Shown: in pieces, positions 59,096-64,000 of the stretch
How the letters are laid out: each line of letters begins with the position of its first letter
Numbering within the stretch: the stretch's first letter is position 1
Assembly: GCA_050084985.1 (NCBI GenBank)
Contig: JBITNC010000001.1
Location: 78,988,001 to 79,052,000, forward strand
Source of the DNA: Nageia nagi
Lineage: Eukaryota; Pinophyta
Direction of reading: 5' to 3'
DNA: 64,000 nucleotides
Translations under genes and position numbers: made by a program
The notes under the pieces: generated by a model
Seen by the model: the letters and a program-made list of their open reading frames with translations, nothing else
What the model was told of the DNA's origin: nothing
Database searches by the model: none

Positions 59096-61868
59096 GGAGG
59101 TTCTTCATCCTTCTTCATTCCTCATCTTACACCCCATTGGTGAGGTAAATTTTAAGAGAAGGTATAAATTTCCTCCTCATTTGGTCATTTTTTGGATTGT
59201 TACATAATGCTACTAACACATTATTTGCTATGTGTTAAGTTATAATTAACAAGTTGCAATTTTTTTTACTAATCCTCTATGTTACTTGCAATTTTAAATT
59301 GCTATAGTTCTTTTAAAAAAGGGTTAGTATACAAACATTGTATTTTTTTCATATTATATTGAACTTAAATGTATGTGTTGGTTCAATTATTTGATTAAAT
59401 ACCAATATATGATGAAAAATTGCAATATATACTAACATTTTTTATGTTAGTAGTATTATGTTATTACTATTTGCTTAAAAATAGTAATGTATTATTGTGA
59501 AATTTCTCATATATACTATCATTAGTGAGTTATTGATATGTTCCTAAGCAAAAGGCATCAACATTTCCAAAAATAAGAGGAGGACAATTTTTTTTGGTTT
59601 TATTACAAAATTGCAAAGGCTCAATATAATATATATATATATATATATATATAGATTTAATGTTTGTTTAAAATAATCAAATATATATATATATATATAT
59701 ATATATTTTATTTTGTTTTAAATTTGTTTAAAATAATCAAAAAAATTATATATATATTTTTTATTATTCAATCAAAAAATATATATAGGGGGGGTCACGA
59801 TTAACAATTAAAACCATATAAATACATTAAATCGTATCAATTTTATTAAAATCGGGGGGTCACGATTAAAATTTAATTCGTATGGTTCAAATCAAAATGA
59901 TGTGCAGTGGTGGCTCCTTAGCCCATGCTCCTCCTACCTACATGTGCGGCCCCTGGCAATCGCCTCCTCCTCCCTGCATGCTGATGGTGAGCCAGGAAGT
60001 GCAGCCCAGAATTCATGATTATTTGCTGAGATGCTGATGCAAACACCATTGCATGGACTCTAATGCTCATAGAACTTGCACACTGTTGCATGGACTCCAA
60101 TGATCCCACTGCTTCATGGCCTTCAACTATCATAGAATATGCACAAGATAGATACCTTGCAATGTCATCAGTTGTTTGCAACCATGCATGCTGCAGACCA
60201 TCTCCCTCACCTACATGCCTGCTGCAAACATAGTTCCATGGCTTACAACAATCGTTGACCTCCCTATCATTGTTTAACAAGCTGCATGATGCTAACACAA
60301 TTGCATCTACCATCCTAGCACACTCTACCTGTAGTGCATGCCCTCACAGAGCTCCAGACCATGTAGGATATACCTGCAATGAGGGTTTGGTCCAATGATC
60401 AAGTCAAACAAACCCTCCTCATCGACTGGCCGCTCCACATACCCTCCACCACCCTACATGGCTTCCTCCAGCCACCTTTAGCTCCCTTCTACACACTTTG
60501 GTCTCTCCTGCCACCCCTACCTAGCCTCTCCACCTCCATGAGGCTTACACATGGCCCTTTTTAATTTTTTTTTGTCAACTTTAGTTGTTGGGTATTTAAT
60601 TTTTTTTTACCCACTACAAATTTGATTTGATTTTTTCTTTCAAGTCTAGGTCAAAGTTAAATATTTAAGGGATTTTTCCTACACCCCTATGATCTTTTTA
60701 AGTAAACACAGGCTATATTTACTTAAAATACATACTTCCAAGACCCTTTTTTAGGGATAATCCCTTAAGTGACAAATAGGGAGGAACCATACCTACACAC
60801 CATTCTTTAGCATCCAAGTTGTTAGCACTTTAAGTAAAAATGGGGGGATTTTTTTATTTTTTTACTTAAATCTTTATGGATCTTGCATGCTAAATAGATC
60901 TTGCATGTTACTTAAATCTTTATGGATCTTGCATGCTAAATAGATCTTGCATGCTAAGTTTAAAATGCATGCCTCTTAACATTGTTAGGATTAAAGCATG
61001 CTTAGGTACTTACATTTATAAGTTAAAATGCATGATGCATGTTTAAAACTTAATTTTAAGTCATGGACTAATACATGTTTAAGTTATGGATTAATGCTAA
61101 ATAGGACTTAGCATTTGTAAAATTAATTATTTTTGAACTTGAGCAAACATATGAAAAATGTAAAATTCCTTTAGGGGTTAGTACAAAACCCATTGGACTC
61201 TTAAGGTTTCAAGTTCATGTGGATGGAGTATTTTCACTTTACTTTATATTTTTGCACATTTGCTTTATACTTGCAATATGCAAAAATTTGAAAGTAACCC
61301 CTAAAATGAATACATCCACACATATTTTCCACAACATGACTTGTTTGGGGAGCCACAAGATGAGGATAGGGTAGACTGGAGCCTTTTTAGTCCGAAGACC
61401 CAAGTGGTGGTAAGTCCATCTTAATTGCCCCTAAGACCTCTGTTGGATTGGACATAACTCTATTAGGTGGACAGGCATGTGTGTAGTGATACCACACGTC
61501 TGCATGTCCATTTAGGGATTATCCTGATAACCTAGGAGGAAAACTAAAAACCTTAATCAAGATAATTAAAATGGCCGATCCGAGATACATCAGATCCTTG
61601 GAAAATAGTTAGTACTTCTCCTAGTGAGAGTATATTATAAACCAAGGTGAACTGGTTGAGGACTAGTAGTACCTGGGCTCCACCTTGCAGGCATCCAGGT
61701 GAAGGCCTAATTCTATACAAGAAAACAACCCCAACTTTATCCTTCTATGGATTGTGGTTAATAAGTTTGCACATGTGGGACATGTTTGCTTATTAGATTT
61801 TTTATATGTATAGATGGAAAATTGTAAAAGTTTGCATTCTTATTGCATATTTACTCTTTTTTGTAGCA
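59096..61868 (+). other. Element F leader: TA runs, GC-rich island, repeats
   Basis: TA microsatellites at about 59,625-59,652 and 59,682-59,706. The phrase GGGGGGTCACGATTAA occurs twice (59,788 and 59,854). A stretch rich in G and C (about 59,905-60,565) differs from everything around it. A perfect 46-bp tandem duplication lies at 60,862-60,953. A hairpin GGACA...GTGTG/CACAC...TGTCC lies at 61,470-61,509. No protein-coding signal is convincing. Confidence 0.6.
60862..60953. repeat. 46-bp perfect tandem duplication
   Basis: Two identical copies, 60,862-60,907 and 60,908-60,953, each containing GATCTTGCATG twice in slightly different settings. Confidence 0.9.
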
Positions 61869-64000
61869 ATGGTTGAAACCTTTGTTCCCAAGCATATACT
61901 CGACGGTTCCAACTTTGGAATATGGGAACCTCGTATGAAAGCCAAGTTATAAGCAAGGAAGCTGTGGTAGACAGTTAGTGAAGACTTGGTCGCTCCTCCC
62001 GATGAGAAGGCTCTTGAAGTATACAACTCAAAGAATGAGTTAGCAACTTCAATGATTTATCATGCAATTTCATATGATGTCTTTCTCATGATTTCTTCAT
62101 CAACTTCAGTAAAGGAAGCTTGGGATAGACTAAAGAAAATTTACCTTGGGTCCAAGTTTTCAAGGAGGTTCACCATTCTACAAAAGTTGTTGCAATATCG
62201 ACAAAGTGAAGATGAAAGTGCCTCTATCTACTTAAACAAAATCATTGACCTCAGGACACAACTGGTTGGTTGTGGGTGCAACTAGATCAATGATGAGTTC
62301 ATGGTCTTCATCATTCTTCAAAGCCTTACTACAAAGTTCAGCAACTTTGTCACAGTTATGGAAACAAGGCTCGATGATGAAGAAGATGTCATCTCACTTG
62401 ATAACCTTTCTAGACTCCTTCTGAAGCATGAGGAAACTTTGAGCAAGAAAATGTTGAACCTTTCTCCAAAGGACAATAGCATTGCTCTAGGAGCAACCAA
62501 AACTCCTTTCAAGAAAAAGTTCAAACATTATAAATTCAAAGATAACAAGTCCTCATCTACCTTCAGGAAGTATGACAAAAAGGGCAACAACAATCATGGC
62601 AACTACAGGCAAAGGAATGACAAAGCTGGATCAAGCAATCCAACACCTTAGGAAAAGTTTCATGGAACTTGTAACTTTTGTGGTATCTTTGGGCACAAAG
62701 AGTATGATTTTCGCAAAAAGAAATTTGCTCAAAAAGGTAAGGGAAATGCAAATGTGAGATATTTCAATAATAGAAAGAAGAACAAGCATATTGCTACTGT
62801 TGGCTACTACTTAATGACTCAAACTATTTCAAATGATTAGATTATTGATTCAGGATGCACTAATCACATGTGTTATGAAAAGGATAAGTTTGAAAACTTT
62901 CATAAGTACAAAAAGGATGTAGTTGTGATAGGTGATAATACAGTCCTTGATGTTCACGAAATAGGGAGTGTGAAGATTCATGGAAAGACTCTTGATAATG
63001 TCTTTAATGTGCCTAAACTAAGGATGAATCTCATCTTTGTAATTCAAATTACAAGGAAAGGATGCTCATTTGAGTTTACCTCACACTCCTGGTATGTTAA
63101 GAAAGGACTTGCCACCTTGATGAAAGGATCAGTAAAGGATGACCTTTATATTATGGATCAAGTACCTTCAAAGATTTGTCTTGCTGCAAATGTTTGTTCA
63201 AAGGGTAATCTTTGGCATCAACGATTAGGGCACCTTAACCACAAGAGTATTCAAGATATGAAAACTCAAGAACTTGTGGAAGGTTTACCTAATATTTCAC
63301 CCACAATTGGTCTTTGTGAAAGGTGCATTCTAGGAAAGATGAATAGGCAAAAGTTTAAAAAAGATAAGGCAACTCAGGCTACTCATCCTCTTCAACTTGT
63401 GCATTCAGATTTGATGGGTCCTTTTTAGACTAAGTCCCTAGGGGGAGCTTCTTATGTTCTAACCTTCATTGATGACTTCAGTAGGATGACATTTGGTTAT
63501 CTACTTGAGCACAAGGATCAAACTTTTGATAGGTTTAAAGACTTCAAGGCACTTGTTGAAAATCAAACTGATTTTAAGATCAAGATGCTGAGATCTGATA
63601 ATGGGGGTGAATATAATAGCAATGAGTTTAACAATTATTGTGTTAAACATGGGATTAAGCAACAATTCACAATCCCTTACACCCCTCAGCAAAATGGAGT
63701 TGCTGAAAGGAAGAATCGCACCATTATGGAAATGGCAAGATGCATATTGGGTAACCTTCCTAGTTTCTTATGGGAAGAAGCTATTCACACTGCTATTCAC
63801 ACCCTAAATAGGTGTCCTACTAAGGTAATTGAAGGTAAAACTCCATGTGAAGCATGGAAGGAAAGAAACCTAACCTCTCACACTTCAGGGTCTTTGGTTA
63901 TGATGCATTTGCCTTCATTACCTCAGAGAAAAGAAAGAAGCTAGATAAACAATTAGAAAAATGCATCTTTCTGGGGTATGATAATCAGCATAGAGGTTAT
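61869..64000 (+). pseudogene. Element F copia Gag-Pol (gag, protease, integrase; partial)
   Basis: Start ATG at 61,869 (MVETFVPKHILDGSNFGIWE). Gag: copia gag blocks EAWDRLKKIYLGS and ILQKLLQYRQSEDESASIYL. Zinc knuckle CNFCGIFGHKEYDF at about 62,670, with the last Cys replaced by Phe. Protease: IIDSGCTNHM at 62,841. Integrase: LWHQRLGHLNHKSI and CERCILGK (HHCC zinc site), core D in LVHSDLMGPF, D in LRSDNGGEY, E in GVAERKNRT. The frame is kept except for one base lost in an A run near 63,866, after which KKLDKQLEKCIFLGY is in a new frame to the window end. Stops: TAA at 61,950; TAG at 61,968, 62,283, 62,649, 62,838 and 63,426. Those at 62,649 and 62,838 fit CAG and TGG codons. Confidence 0.95.

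Larger units (their letters stand above)
58522..64000 (+). mobile_element. Element F, Ty1/copia retrotransposon, 3' part beyond window
   Basis: 440-bp LTR, PBS for initiator tRNA-Met, 2.9 kb leader, then gag-PR-INT in one frame, the copia order with integrase before RT. It is inserted in the PMD gene of element E. RT, RNase H and the 3' LTR lie beyond 64,000. Confidence 0.95.

Noticed and set aside
59918-60313. 131-codon minus-strand frame as a host gene
   Set aside because: No domain, no splice or promoter evidence, and it lies in a retrotransposon leader. Kept only as a compositional island.

Overview
This is plant nuclear DNA made almost entirely of nested, decayed LTR retrotransposons. 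It is AT-rich (roughly 70% by eye). I see no cellular gene, tRNA, rRNA or CRISPR array. The large (10-19 kb) insertions stacked inside one another, with stop codons that look like C-to-T decay at methylated sites, suggest a seed plant with a large genome that purges DNA slowly. The species cannot be fixed from the sequence.

Layout, using letters for elements. 1-1,819: the 3' end of element H (internal tail, polypurine tract, 3' LTR), inserted into the integrase of element G, whose last 38 codons follow at 1,821-1,937. 1,938-6,500: AT-rich sequence, a decayed ORF of unknown family, and the C-terminal part of a LINE on the minus strand. About 6,500-27,379: element D, a minus-strand Ty3/gypsy element of the Tat type. 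It is split by element A (16,088-26,940, both LTRs and a target-site duplication) and cut on the right by element B (from 27,380). B is cut at 37,373 by element E (minus strand). E is split by element C (38,804-57,681), a complete 18.9 kb Tat-type element with 1.12 kb LTRs and a perfect ATAGA duplication. E is interrupted again at 58,522 by element F, a Ty1/copia element that runs off the window end.

C, D and E are related. C shows the whole plan: LTR, PBS matching tRNA-Asn, 1.8 kb structured leader, gag, PR-RT-RNH-aRNH-INT, a sense ORF after integrase, a conserved structured spacer, then an antisense two-exon gene for a plant mobile domain (PMD) protein, a hairpin, the polypurine tract and the 3' LTR. 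D keeps pol, the sense ORF, the spacer and the PMD gene. E keeps the 3' end and the start of the PMD gene. A and B form a second family with 1.8-1.9 kb LTRs, an extra RNase H between protease and reverse transcriptase, and a long unrecognised ORF after integrase. A has lost RT to INT by a clean deletion of about 3.4 kb.

The least explained signals are (1) a run of extended hairpins in the leader of C (40,389-41,077), where repeated copies keep pairing through compensatory changes; (2) the structured spacer between the sense ORF and the antisense PMD gene, whose outer stem covaries between C and D; and (3) the PMD gene itself, antisense with the same intron acceptor in three separate insertions.
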